NCBI GenBank assembly: GCA_003169695.1
Contig: PNAS01000013.1
Span: 17,795-81,794, forward strand
From: Spartobacteria bacterium
GTDB taxonomy: Bacteria > Verrucomicrobiota > Verrucomicrobiia > Chthoniobacterales > UBA10450
Reading direction: 5' to 3'
DNA length: 64,000 bases
This document shows positions 30,930 to 38,188 of this stretch, in pieces (positions within the stretch are counted from its first letter, which is position 1; each line of letters starts with the position of its first letter). The position numbers were made by a program, and so were the translations under genes. Under the pieces are notes generated by a model. That model did not search any database. It had not been told where the DNA came from and saw only the letters and a list, made by a program, of their open reading frames with translations.

Positions 30930-31070
30930 AGGTCTCGATCCAAAAATGGACGGCGCTTGGTTTGCCGTCGACCGCGACACCATTGCAGATGCGAAGGCAG
31001 TGGGCAATGCACGTTCCTCCAAAAACGGGAGCTTGAATCTCCAGAGTCGACACAGTAGTTCTCGCGTTGC

Positions 31071-31778
31071 GTGAACGGCCAGCCACCACCCCTTCCATCA
31101 CAGCCGCCGGCTCAACCGGCGCCACAAGGCATTGGTTGTTTCGCCAAAGGATGTCTCACGCTCCTGATCGTTGGGTTCATCCTGATCGCGGGCATCATTG
31201 GTGGCGGCTGGTACCTCTACGTCAAGACGGTCGACAATCTAACGTCTCCCGTGCCGGCTGACGTCCAAATCGAACCGCCGAGCGAGAGCCAATTTCAGAG
31301 TGCAGAAAATTCCATCGCGCGCCTGAGAAAGGCGATCGCCAACAACAAAGAGACAACCGTCGAATTCACCGCCGCTGATCTGAATGCGTTGTTCGCCCGC
31401 GATCTGGATTTCAAGGAATGGCGGGGCCGGACCCGGATCGAGATAGCCGACTCGACCATGACGATCGCGCTGAGCGCGTCGGTGAATTCCATTCGGTTAC
31501 CCAGAATGAAAAAACGCTGGTTCAACGGCACCGCGCGTTTCAGTTTCACCTACGAATCCGGCACATTCAGCTTCGATATCAAATCCGCCGAAGCTGGCGG
31601 CCATCACGTTCCAGGCGTCTTCCTTTCCAGCAGCGCCATTTCGTCCTTTAACGAAAGCATGAATCGGAGCTTTCGGGATGAGCTGAGAAATAACGATCGG
31701 GGTTCAGAGTTCTGGAACCATGTGAAGACCATGTCACTCGAAGGCGACAAGCTGGTGGTGACGACGCAGGCCGAGTGA
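31071..31778 (+). CDS. Conserved single-pass membrane protein, 235 aa, function unknown
   Basis: Begins with GTG at 31071: a proline-rich leader (MNGQPPPLPSQPPAQPAP), then a membrane helix (about 26-52, CLTLLIVGFILIAGIIGGGWYLYV). A soluble domain of about 180 residues follows, containing ENSIARLRKAIANNK, FTAADLNALFARD, and alternating beta strands (RTRIEIADSTMTIALSAS). The motif 'tested amphipathic helix then beta sandwich' with a single anchor is seen in several uncharacterised bacterial proteins. I do not recognise a named family. Divergent from the LolA-like gene. Its stop codon lies 6 bp before a MITE-like element (31784-31877). Confidence 0.7.
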   Translation: MNGQPPPLPSQPPAQPAPQGIGCFAKGCLTLLIVGFILIAGIIGGGWYLYVKTVDNLTSPVPADVQIEPPSESQFQSAENSIARLRKAIANNKETTVEFTAADLNALFARDLDFKEWRGRTRIEIADSTMTIALSASVNSIRLPRMKKRWFNGTARFSFTYESGTFSFDIKSAEAGGHHVPGVFLSSSAISSFNESMNRSFRDELRNNDRGSEFWNHVKTMSLEGDKLVVTTQAE

Positions 31779-31783
31779 AACGT

Positions 31784-31877
31784 CTGTAGGACGGTGTCGC
31801 TGACCCCGCCAGAACGGCGCGATGTGTAAAATGAAAAAACACCGAATTCCGGCGGAGTCAGCCACCCCGCCCTGCAG
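31784..31877. mobile_element. MITE-like inverted-repeat element, copy A (94 bp)
   Basis: Ends CTGTAGGACGG and CCCCGCCCTGCAG form imperfect terminal inverted repeats of about 26 bp (GTCGCTGACCCCGCC inward). It aligns along its whole length with the reverse complement of 33244-33336 (shared CCGCCAGA, GCGATG, GAATTCCGGCGG). It encodes nothing. It overlaps the end of the flavin oxidoreductase gene and provides its last residues and stop codon. Confidence 0.8.
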
Positions 31878-32883
31878 AAGAGGGCTTAGCTTCATTGATC
31901 TCCCGAAAAACGCTTGCCGCGACTTCGAACGACCGCAGGCGCGCGCCGTGATCGAAAATTTGCGCGGTGGCGATGACTTCATCGGCTCCCGTTTCGTTGA
32001 GTAATTCTTCCAACCGGCGCCGGATCGTCTCGGGTGAACCAACGGCGGAGCATCGGGTCCGATGCTCGACAGCGGCCCGCTCCGTCGGACTCCAGCGTCC
32101 ATCCATGCTCTCGACCGGCGGTGGAAGTGTTCCCGGATGACCGCGAATCAGATTCAGGAACATCATCTGCGCAGAGGTCATAAGTCGGCGCGCCTCGGCA
32201 TCAGTATCCGCGGCGAAAATACCGACGCCAATCAGGACGTACGGCCTAACGAGCGCTTCCGACGGTGTGAATTCTCGCCGGTAAAGCTCGATCGCGACCT
32301 GGAGGTAGTCGGGCGCGAAATGCGACGCGAACGCGAACGGTAGTCCGAGCTCCGCCGCCAGACGGGCACTGAAATCGCTCGAACCGAGAAGGTAGAGCGG
32401 GACGTTCAAGCCGGCGCCCGGAACGGCCACCACCGCCTGCCCGGGCGCGGTCGGACGGAAGTACGATTGCAGTTCCAACACGTCCTGCGGAAAAGTGTCG
32501 CCATTGCTGCCGAGGTAGCGGCGGAGTGCGCGAGCCGTGAGTTGATCGCTGCCCGGGGCCCGGCCAAGACCGAGATCGATGCGGCCTGGATAGAGCGACT
32601 CGAGCGTGCCGAACTGTTCGGCAATGACGAGCGGCGCGTGGTTCGGAAGCATTATACCACCGGCGCCGACGCGGATACTTTTTGTCTTGCTGGCGACATG
32701 TCCTATGACGACCGAAGTGGCCGCGCTGGCGATGCCCGGTAGGTTGTGATGTTCCGCGAGCCAGTAGCGATGATAGCCCCACTCCTCCGCGTGCTGCGCG
32801 AGATCGACCGTATTTCGGAAGGCAAGCGCGGGATCGCCGCCCTCAATGATCGGCGAAAGGTCGAGAACGGAAGGAAGAATCAC
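31858..32883 (-). CDS. LLM-class flavin-dependent oxidoreductase, 341 aa
   Basis: Bacterial luciferase-like monooxygenase family, which uses reduced FMN/F420-type cofactors in a TIM-barrel. Visible signatures: [22 protein letters not shown], the [26 protein letters not shown] strand-helix unit, [13 protein letters not shown], and [22 protein letters not shown]. This arrangement matches the YhbW-type alkanal-monooxygenase-like subgroup. The start codon is GTG at 32883. The last residues, SAGRGG, and the stop at 31858 are encoded inside the MITE-like element at 31784-31877, so the native C-terminus has been replaced or extended by element sequence. Substrate unknown. No flavin reductase is nearby. 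Confidence 0.88.
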   Translation of the reverse strand: MILPSVLDLSPIIEGGDPALAFRNTVDLAQHAEEWGYHRYWLAEHHNLPGIASAATSVVIGHVASKTKSIRVGAGGIMLPNHAPLVIAEQFGTLESLYPGRIDLGLGRAPGSDQLTARALRRYLGSNGDTFPQDVLELQSYFRPTAPGQAVVAVPGAGLNVPLYLLGSSDFSARLAAELGLPFAFASHFAPDYLQVAIELYRREFTPSEALVRPYVLIGVGIFAADTDAEARRLMTSAQMMFLNLIRGHPGTLPPPVESMDGRWSPTERAAVEHRTRCSAVGSPETIRRRLEELLNETGADEVIATAQIFDHGARLRSFEVAASVFREINEAKPSSAGRGG

Positions 32884-32895
32884 AACTCAATGTAA

Positions 32896-32915
32896 GCGCT
32901 CGCCGCGGCGAGCGC
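32896..32915. repeat. Perfect 20-bp GC palindrome
   Basis: Two 10-base arms GCGCTCGCCG/CGGCGAGCGC with no loop, 12 bp upstream of the GTG start of the flavin oxidoreductase. The half-site GGCGAGCGCC recurs 24 bp further right (32931-32940). It could be an operator or part of a repetitive hairpin element; there is no T-tract. Confidence 0.6.
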
Positions 32916-33243
32916 CTGTTGTTTTGGTTCGGCGAGCGCCGCTACATCGAAAGCGTCCGGCTCCGCGGCTGGCTCGAATGAGTATTATGTTTACGCCCAA
33001 GCTTATGCCGCCCGCGGCGAACTCCCCACTCGCGCCATTTTCCTTCGACCGCCGCGAGCCAACGCCGATTGACGTGCGGATCCCGTTACGGGCCGGAAAT
33101 TCGAACCGTCACATTCGAGACGATGGCCGATGCCAGGCAAAGCCTGGCTGGGGGAGGAGCCCGCGATCGCTAAATCCCTTCGTGATCACAATCGGGAGCA
33201 TCGTAAGATCGTCTTTCGGGAATCAATGGTGCCGCGCCGTCTT

Positions 33244-33336
33244 CTGTAGGGCGGGTCGCTGACCCGCCGGAATTCAGCGTCATTTGTAGTTCATGCATCG
33301 CAACGCTCTGGCGGAGTCAGCGACCCCGCCCTACAG
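33244..33336. mobile_element. MITE-like inverted-repeat element, copy B (93 bp)
   Basis: Left end CTGTAGGGCGGGTCGCTGA and right end TCAGCGACCCCGCCCTACAG are near-perfect inverted repeats. The reverse complement aligns with copy A at 31784-31877, so the two lie in opposite orientation about 1.4 kb apart on either side of the flavin oxidoreductase gene. No coding capacity. No clear target-site duplication was seen. Confidence 0.82.
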
Positions 33337-33457
33337 TTTATTTGTGCGTGAACGGTTCAGCATGGATGGCATCGAGTCGTCGAAGATGTGATCGGGAGCC
33401 GGAGCTCGATTACGAGCGTGTTTTCGCCGCGAAATCGGTTGCAAGGCGGATCGACTG

Positions 33458-34405
33458 ATGCGCTCCTATGCGATGCCGGAGCAGAAGAAAATTGCGATCG
33501 CGGCGGCGTTCCTGGCGCTTTGCGTGATCTGGAGTTCGACCTGGCTCGCGATCAAGGTGGGGTTACGGGATCTCCCGCCGATTTCATTCGTGGCCATCCG
33601 GTTTACGATCGCTGTCGCGGTCCTTTTGGCGATCTCGGTGGGCCGGGTGCGATTGCTGCCGGCGCGGCGCGCCGATTTCAAACTGCTGGCCTACACGGGC
33701 ATGCTGATGTTCGCGGTAAACTATGCACTGCTTTTCTGGGCGGAGCTGTATGTATCGTCAGGTCTCTCAGCGGTGTTGCAGGCGACAATTCCAATATTCG
33801 GGATGGTCTTGGCCCATTTCATTCTGCCGGGCGAACCGCTGCGGTGGCAGCGGGTGGCAGGAGCGGCGCTCGCGATCGGCGGCGTCGCGGTGATCTGCTC
33901 GCGCCTGCTGGATTTCGGAGGGCTCCTCGCTTTCTGGGGCGGAGTCGCCATCGTGATCGGCGCAGCGGGCGCGGCGTTTTCGAATGTGTTGTTAAAAGCG
34001 CGCGCTCTCCAGCTTGCGCCGGCCATGATCGCCGCGTGGCAAATGATCTTCGGAGTCGTGCCGCTGCTCGTGACCGGCTTCATCGTCGACGGAAATCCGG
34101 TGCACTTTCACTGGACGAAAACAGCGGTGTTTTGCCTCTTTTATCTCGCGGTGCCGGGATCAGCGCTCACGTTTCTGCTTCTCTATTGGCTGCTGCCAAG
34201 GATGCCGGTGACGAGTCTGCAAACGATCTCCCTCATCACGCCGCCGGGCGCGGTGTCATTCGGGTGGTTGCTCGGTGGCGAAACATTTCCGCGGTGGTCG
34301 CTCGTCGGCGGCGCGCTTGTGCTCGCCGGTGTGTGGATGATTTTCCGGAAGGTTCAACGAGCAGAGCTTCACGACGAATGTGAAGCAGCGGTACCGCAGG
34401 CTTGA
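33458..34405 (+). CDS. DMT-superfamily (EamA) transporter, 315 aa
   Basis: Inner-membrane protein of ten predicted helices in two EamA repeats: first repeat about 15-150 (FLALCVIWSSTWLAIKVGL, ISFVAIRFTIAVAVLL), second about 160-300 (ISLITPPGAVSFGWLLGGETF near its end). The WSSTWLAIK and E-x-x-SSGLSAVLQATIPIF blocks are typical of the drug/metabolite transporter group that includes YedA/RhtA-like exporters. The substrate cannot be assigned. ATG at 33458; a second ATG at 33473 (MPEQKK) is an equally reasonable start. The 3' end overlaps the acyltransferase gene start by 26 bp, which suggests coupling. Confidence 0.88.
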   Translation: MRSYAMPEQKKIAIAAAFLALCVIWSSTWLAIKVGLRDLPPISFVAIRFTIAVAVLLAISVGRVRLLPARRADFKLLAYTGMLMFAVNYALLFWAELYVSSGLSAVLQATIPIFGMVLAHFILPGEPLRWQRVAGAALAIGGVAVICSRLLDFGGLLAFWGGVAIVIGAAGAAFSNVLLKARALQLAPAMIAAWQMIFGVVPLLVTGFIVDGNPVHFHWTKTAVFCLFYLAVPGSALTFLLLYWLLPRMPVTSLQTISLITPPGAVSFGWLLGGETFPRWSLVGGALVLAGVWMIFRKVQRAELHDECEAAVPQA

Positions 34406-35552
34406 GGTTTCACAAAGATCCGACGTGACACCCGCGAAATCGGCGATCGATCCCCGCCTAACGACACGCACTCGGCAACCGGGTCTCGATCTGTTGCGGG
34501 CCATCGCGATCGTGCTCGTGATCCTTTATCACGCGGGACTGTTCGGTTTCGTCCTCCCCTACGATGTCCAGCGTTTTGGCTGGATCGGCGTTGACCTCTT
34601 CTTTGTCCTCAGCGGTTACCTCATCGCGGGCCAACTGCTCTCGGCGCTCGCCCGCGGGAGATCGCCGAACGTACGGCGCTTTTACTGGCGAAGGGCTCTC
34701 CGCATTTTGCCCGCTTTTTTCGTGGTCGTGGCAATCTGCTTTTTCCTGCCGGTGTGGCGCGAGTATCCGAACATGCCGCCGGTCTGGAAATTCCTGACGT
34801 TCACGCAGAATCTTGGGTTGCGTGGCGGCACAACGTTCTCCCACGCCTGGTCGCTTTGCATCGAGAGCCAATTCTATCTTCTGCTGCCTTTCCTGCTTCT
34901 CGCGCTCGCGCGGTGGCGGCGGGGACATTGGATCGTCCCATGCGCGGTCGTGCTGTGCGGCATCGTGATTCGCGGCTTGATCGCGCGCGCAAATCTAAAC
35001 TCTCCAGCGCCCTCCTTCGCCGTGTGGCAGAAGTTCATTTATTATCCGACCTACGCCCGGCTCGATCCGCTCACGATGGGGGTGTGCCTCGCCGCGATCG
35101 AACATTTCCGGCCGAAGTGGTGGACTGCCCTGACGAAGATGGCGAAATGGATCTGGATCCCCGGATTGGCGGCGATTGTCCTCGCTCTCGCTCTCGCGGA
35201 AGACACGCTGAGCATCACCAGTTGCGCTCTTGGATTTCCGCTCATCGCTGTGGGATTTTCCGCGCTTCTACTTTGCGCGGTCAGTCCGGAGTTGCCTTTT
35301 TCGCGCGTGGCGATTCCCGGGGCTGCGTTTCTCGCCACGGTGGCTTACAGCGTTTATCTTAGCCACAAGTTGATGATGCACTGGACGCTCACGTTCGGCG
35401 CGGCGCATTCGATCGCGGAGACATCCGTGACTGGATATGTCCTGATGCTGAGTTCAATCCTGGTGGCCGGCTCCGCGCTTTTCTTTGCGGTGGAACGGCC
35501 GTTCTTGCAGATGAGGCAACGCTACGTGAAACGGTCAACGGACGCGCCGTAG
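34380..35552 (+). CDS. Acyltransferase-3 family (OafA-type) membrane acyltransferase, 390 aa
   Basis: Multi-helix membrane protein. After a 35-residue N-terminal tail it enters the family signature LDLLRAIAIVLVILYHAGLFGF with the conserved catalytic-type His (YHAG), followed by GWIGVDLFFVLSGYLIAGQLL and RFYWRRALRILPAFFVV. Those three blocks define the acyltransferase-3 family, which moves acyl groups onto sugars of LPS, exopolysaccharide or peptidoglycan. It ends with a terminal helix and VERPFLQMRQRYVK. The acceptor here is unknown. ATG at 34380 overlaps the DMT gene. Its 3' end overlaps that of the PAP2 pseudogene on the other strand by 31 bp. Confidence 0.9.
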   Translation: MKQRYRRLEVSQRSDVTPAKSAIDPRLTTRTRQPGLDLLRAIAIVLVILYHAGLFGFVLPYDVQRFGWIGVDLFFVLSGYLIAGQLLSALARGRSPNVRRFYWRRALRILPAFFVVVAICFFLPVWREYPNMPPVWKFLTFTQNLGLRGGTTFSHAWSLCIESQFYLLLPFLLLALARWRRGHWIVPCAVVLCGIVIRGLIARANLNSPAPSFAVWQKFIYYPTYARLDPLTMGVCLAAIEHFRPKWWTALTKMAKWIWIPGLAAIVLALALAEDTLSITSCALGFPLIAVGFSALLLCAVSPELPFSRVAIPGAAFLATVAYSVYLSHKLMMHWTLTFGAAHSIAETSVTGYVLMLSSILVAGSALFFAVERPFLQMRQRYVKRSTDAP

Positions 35553-36171
35553 TGCGCAGTAGCAGCCGGCCGACTGCGCCATTTTCGAAGAGTCTCGACA
35601 CCCGTCCAACAAAACGCCAGCCAGGCGATACCAACAGCGATTGCTCCGAGCACATCGGTGAGATAATGAGCGCCCAGGTAAATACGGCTGAGTCCGATCA
35701 GGGCCACGAAGAGGGCAGCGATCCAGAAAGCCGGCGGACGCAACCGCCAGTTACGGATCGACACTGCGATGAAGAGCGAGAGCAATCCGTAGAAGAGGGT
35801 CGAACACTGCCGCCCCCCACTGCCAGCGCCAATGCGAGCAGTTTATACCACGACTTGCGCACGATGAGGACGAGCGCGGCGCAGGTCGATGCCGCGCCGA
35901 TAAAACCGATGGAACCGAAGAAGGTCGCGAAGCGCGCGACATGCGTGAACGCCGGTGTCGCGTGCTCGGGGAACCACGAGGCAACGCGTTCATCAAGAAG
36001 ACGAGTGCCCGCATCCCGCGACATGTCTTCTGCGATGTCTCCGAACCACCACCCTGCGGCGAGGATCATGAGCATCCCAACCGTGAGCAATCCGAAGTAG
36101 CCTTCCGGTGAAAGCCGCGCCCGAAGAAAACGAATTTGCCGCGCGAAGCGGCGACGGCTTGGCGGACTCAT
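35522..36171 (-). pseudogene. PAP2-type phosphatase pseudogene lacking the active-site segment
   Basis: From ATG 36171 one frame gives a signal/anchor region and three helices ending LLALALAVGGG (near 35812). After a junction at about 35800-35812 the family sequence resumes in another frame as STLFYGLLSLFIAV and continues through SRIYLGAHYLTDVLGA to a stop at 35522. The intact family has about 35-40 residues between these points, containing the K-x6-RP and PSGH motifs; they are absent. Only the third motif (SR-x5-H-x3-D) remains. A single deletion with a frame change explains the structure. A sequencing or assembly error is the main alternative. Confidence 0.8.
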
Positions 36172-36314
36172 GTGTTGTCATTCACGGATCCAACCCTCAT
36201 CCCAATTGAATCGTTTGCGCCGCCCTTTCTGATACCCTTCCTTTTGCTTGGCACTCGCCCGGCCAAAATGCGGCATTGAAAGCCGCATCGTTGTCGCGTT
36301 TATCTGTACCTAGC

Positions 36315-37109
36315 ATGCGCCAATATCACGATCTGCTTCGGCTTGTGCTCGAACACGGAAAGCCGCGAATGGATCGCACCGGCACGGGGACGTTGTCGGT
36401 TTTCGGCGCGCAAGCGCGTTTTGATTTGCGAGAAAGGTTTCCGCTGCTCACCACGAAAAAGCTTCATCTCAAATCGATCGTCTACGAGCTGCTCTGGTTT
36501 CTCCGCGGCGAAACGAACGTTGGTTATTTGAACGAACATGGCGTCACGATCTGGGATGAATGGGCGGACGAGAATGGAGATCTCGGTCGTATCTACGGTG
36601 CGCAGTGGACCAACTGGCGTGGCGCCGATGGCGCCGTCATCAATCAGATTGACGGCATCATCGATGAGATTAAAAAAAATCCGACGAGCCGGCGCCTCAT
36701 TGTGAGCGCATGGAACGTCGCGGAGCTCGATCAGATGGCGCTCTTACCCTGCCACGTGCTCTTCCAGTTTTATGCGCGAGGCGGTGAGCTAAGCTGTCAG
36801 CTTTACCAGCGGAGCGCCGATCTCTTCCTGGGCGTGCCGTTCAACATTGCGTCCTACGCCTTGCTCACGATGATGGTCGCGCAGGTCTGCGATCTGCGGC
36901 CCGGTGAATTCATTCACACGTTCGGCGATGTGCACCTTTACCAAAATCATCTCGAGCAAGCACGCTCGCAGCTCACACGCGATTTTCGTCCGCTTCCGCG
37001 CATACAACTCAACCCCGCGGTGAAAAACATCCACGATTTCCGGTTCGAGGATTTTACCCTCACGGAGTACGATCCGCATCCGGCGATTAAAGCACCGATC
37101 GCAATATGA
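36315..37109 (+). CDS. thyA: Thymidylate synthase ThyA, 264 aa
   Basis: Converts dUMP and methylenetetrahydrofolate to dTMP and dihydrofolate. The start at ATG 36315 ([26 protein letters not shown]) gives exactly the classical 264-residue length; an upstream ATG at 36276 would add 13 residues. Visible landmarks: [18 protein letters not shown], the phosphate-binding RR in [12 protein letters not shown], the catalytic Cys in [35 protein letters not shown], and the folate-site C-terminus ending KAPIAI. No dihydrofolate reductase gene follows; instead an ICMT-like gene overlaps by 4 bp (ATGA). Confidence 0.97.
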   Translation: MRQYHDLLRLVLEHGKPRMDRTGTGTLSVFGAQARFDLRERFPLLTTKKLHLKSIVYELLWFLRGETNVGYLNEHGVTIWDEWADENGDLGRIYGAQWTNWRGADGAVINQIDGIIDEIKKNPTSRRLIVSAWNVAELDQMALLPCHVLFQFYARGGELSCQLYQRSADLFLGVPFNIASYALLTMMVAQVCDLRPGEFIHTFGDVHLYQNHLEQARSQLTRDFRPLPRIQLNPAVKNIHDFRFEDFTLTEYDPHPAIKAPIAI

Positions 37110-37663
37110 GAATGTCGCTCCCCGCGGTTCTCGGGCTGACGTACTTCTTCTCGGAATTGGTTCTCGCTTTCACCCGGCGATCAAGCGCAAAGACCGTTTC
37201 AAAAGATGCCAATTCGCTCCGGGTTCTTTGGGTCGTGATTGCCGTGTGCATTTGGCTCAGCATCCGGGCGCAGGGGCACTGGCCGCACGCCGTTCTTCCA
37301 CCGTGGTCCGTCCCAACTGGTGTGACACTTTTCGTCGGCGGTATGGTCTTGCGGTGGTATTCGATCATCCACCTCGGACGCTTCTTTACCGTCAATGTCG
37401 CGATTGCCGCCGATCATCAACTCGTCGACACAGGGCCCTATCGTTTTGTCCGTCACCCGTCCTACACCGGCGCATTATTAGCCTTCATTGGTTTCGCCAT
37501 GGTCCTGCGCAATTGGGCATCGGTGCTGATGATTTCCCTGCCCATCGCCTTCGCCTTTCTCTATCGCATCAAAGTCGAGGAACGCGCTCTGGTCCAGGCG
37601 CTCGGCGAGCGCTACCGCGCTTACATCAAACGGACGAAGCGCCTGATTCCCTTCGCGTATTAA
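37106..37663 (+). CDS. Isoprenylcysteine carboxyl-methyltransferase (ICMT)-family membrane protein, 185 aa
   Basis: Integral membrane protein with about five helices. The C-terminal half contains the family motif: [30 protein letters not shown] followed by [30 protein letters not shown], the SAM-binding RHP-x-Y-x-G and E-E-x-x-L signatures of ICMT/PEMT-like methyltransferases. The bacterial substrate is unknown because prenylated proteins are not expected. The ATG at 37106 overlaps the thyA stop in an ATGA arrangement, so it is translationally coupled to thyA. Confidence 0.88.
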   Translation: MRMSLPAVLGLTYFFSELVLAFTRRSSAKTVSKDANSLRVLWVVIAVCIWLSIRAQGHWPHAVLPPWSVPTGVTLFVGGMVLRWYSIIHLGRFFTVNVAIAADHQLVDTGPYRFVRHPSYTGALLAFIGFAMVLRNWASVLMISLPIAFAFLYRIKVEERALVQALGERYRAYIKRTKRLIPFAY

Positions 37664-37724
37664 CGACGAGCCGTCCCGCCAACCCAAGCGGCCTTTTTCC
37701 AAAGCGGGACGTTATTGCGGCAAG

Positions 37725-38078
37725 GTGCGCTTCCGGGCGGGCGGTGCGCCGTTGCATCAGGCAAATTGCCATTGCGCGAATTGCCGCCGGGCCGCTGGCG
37801 CACCGGCGGTGGCGTGGATTACGGTGAAGCTGTCGGATTTCGCATGGGAAGTGGGGCAGCCGAAGCGCTACCAGACGGACACCGGGGCGTATCCCACCTT
37901 TTGCGATTCGTGTGGCACTTCCTTGACTTACGAGAACGACGACCGTCCGAACGAAATCGATATCACCACCGGAAGCCTCGACGACCCGGAACATTTTCCC
38001 CCGAGCAAAGATGTCTTCGCGGAGGAGAAGCTCTCCTGGGTGCCCTTAGCCGACGGCGGCAAGCGCGTTCGCGAATGA
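37725..38078 (+). CDS. GFA-family (CENP-V-like) zinc protein, N-terminus damaged
   Basis: Matches the glutathione-dependent formaldehyde-activating (GFA) fold: CHCANCRRAAGAPAVAWITV and, further on, TFCDSCGTSL supply five of the usual zinc cysteines. The family normally starts about 12 residues earlier with a C-x-C-G-x-V-x-F motif. The sequence upstream in the same frame reads GRYCGKVRFRAGG, so the first cysteine has become Arg, and no ATG/GTG lies before it. The only start is GTG 37725. The gene may therefore be a truncated relic or use a different start. Convergent with prc across an 88-bp palindromic element. Confidence 0.6.
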   Translation: MRFRAGGAPLHQANCHCANCRRAAGAPAVAWITVKLSDFAWEVGQPKRYQTDTGAYPTFCDSCGTSLTYENDDRPNEIDITTGSLDDPEHFPPSKDVFAEEKLSWVPLADGGKRVRE

Positions 38079-38100
38079 ACTAATCTTGTTTCACACAGTG

Positions 38101-38188
38101 AGGTGGATCGAGCGTTCCGCGCTCGATGTTTCTGTGGCGGCTTCGCCGCGATTTCTTGGCATCGCGCGACGGAGCGCACGATCCACCT
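38101..38188. repeat. 88-bp palindromic element between convergent genes
   Basis: The left arm (AGGTGGATCGAGCGTTCCG onward) and the reverse complement of the right arm (AGGTGGATCGTGCGCTCCG onward) match over about 28 bp. Each arm folds on itself (ATCGAGCG/CGCTCGAT), and the centre adds a small GCGGC/GCCGC hairpin with a TTC loop. It fills almost the whole spacer and touches the stop codon of prc (38188-38190). It could act as a bidirectional terminator or be a REP-like repeat; no T-tract is present. Confidence 0.7.

Larger units (their letters stand above)
32884..33457. other. 574-bp gene-free region with palindromes
   Basis: No supported gene. It holds a perfect 20-bp palindrome at 32896-32915 (10-bp arm GCGCTCGCCG) with a partial echo of it at 32931-32942, a hairpin at 33132-33148 (GCCAGGC/GCCTGGC, loop AAA), and the second MITE-like copy at 33244-33336. 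A short stretch near 32985-33050 could be read as protein but has no start or family match. Confidence 0.5.

Noticed and set aside
33388..34383. Open frame of 331 codons overlapping the DMT transporter
   Set aside because: The alternative frame at 33458 gives ten clear helices and the EamA motifs; this one is Arg/Gly-rich noise.
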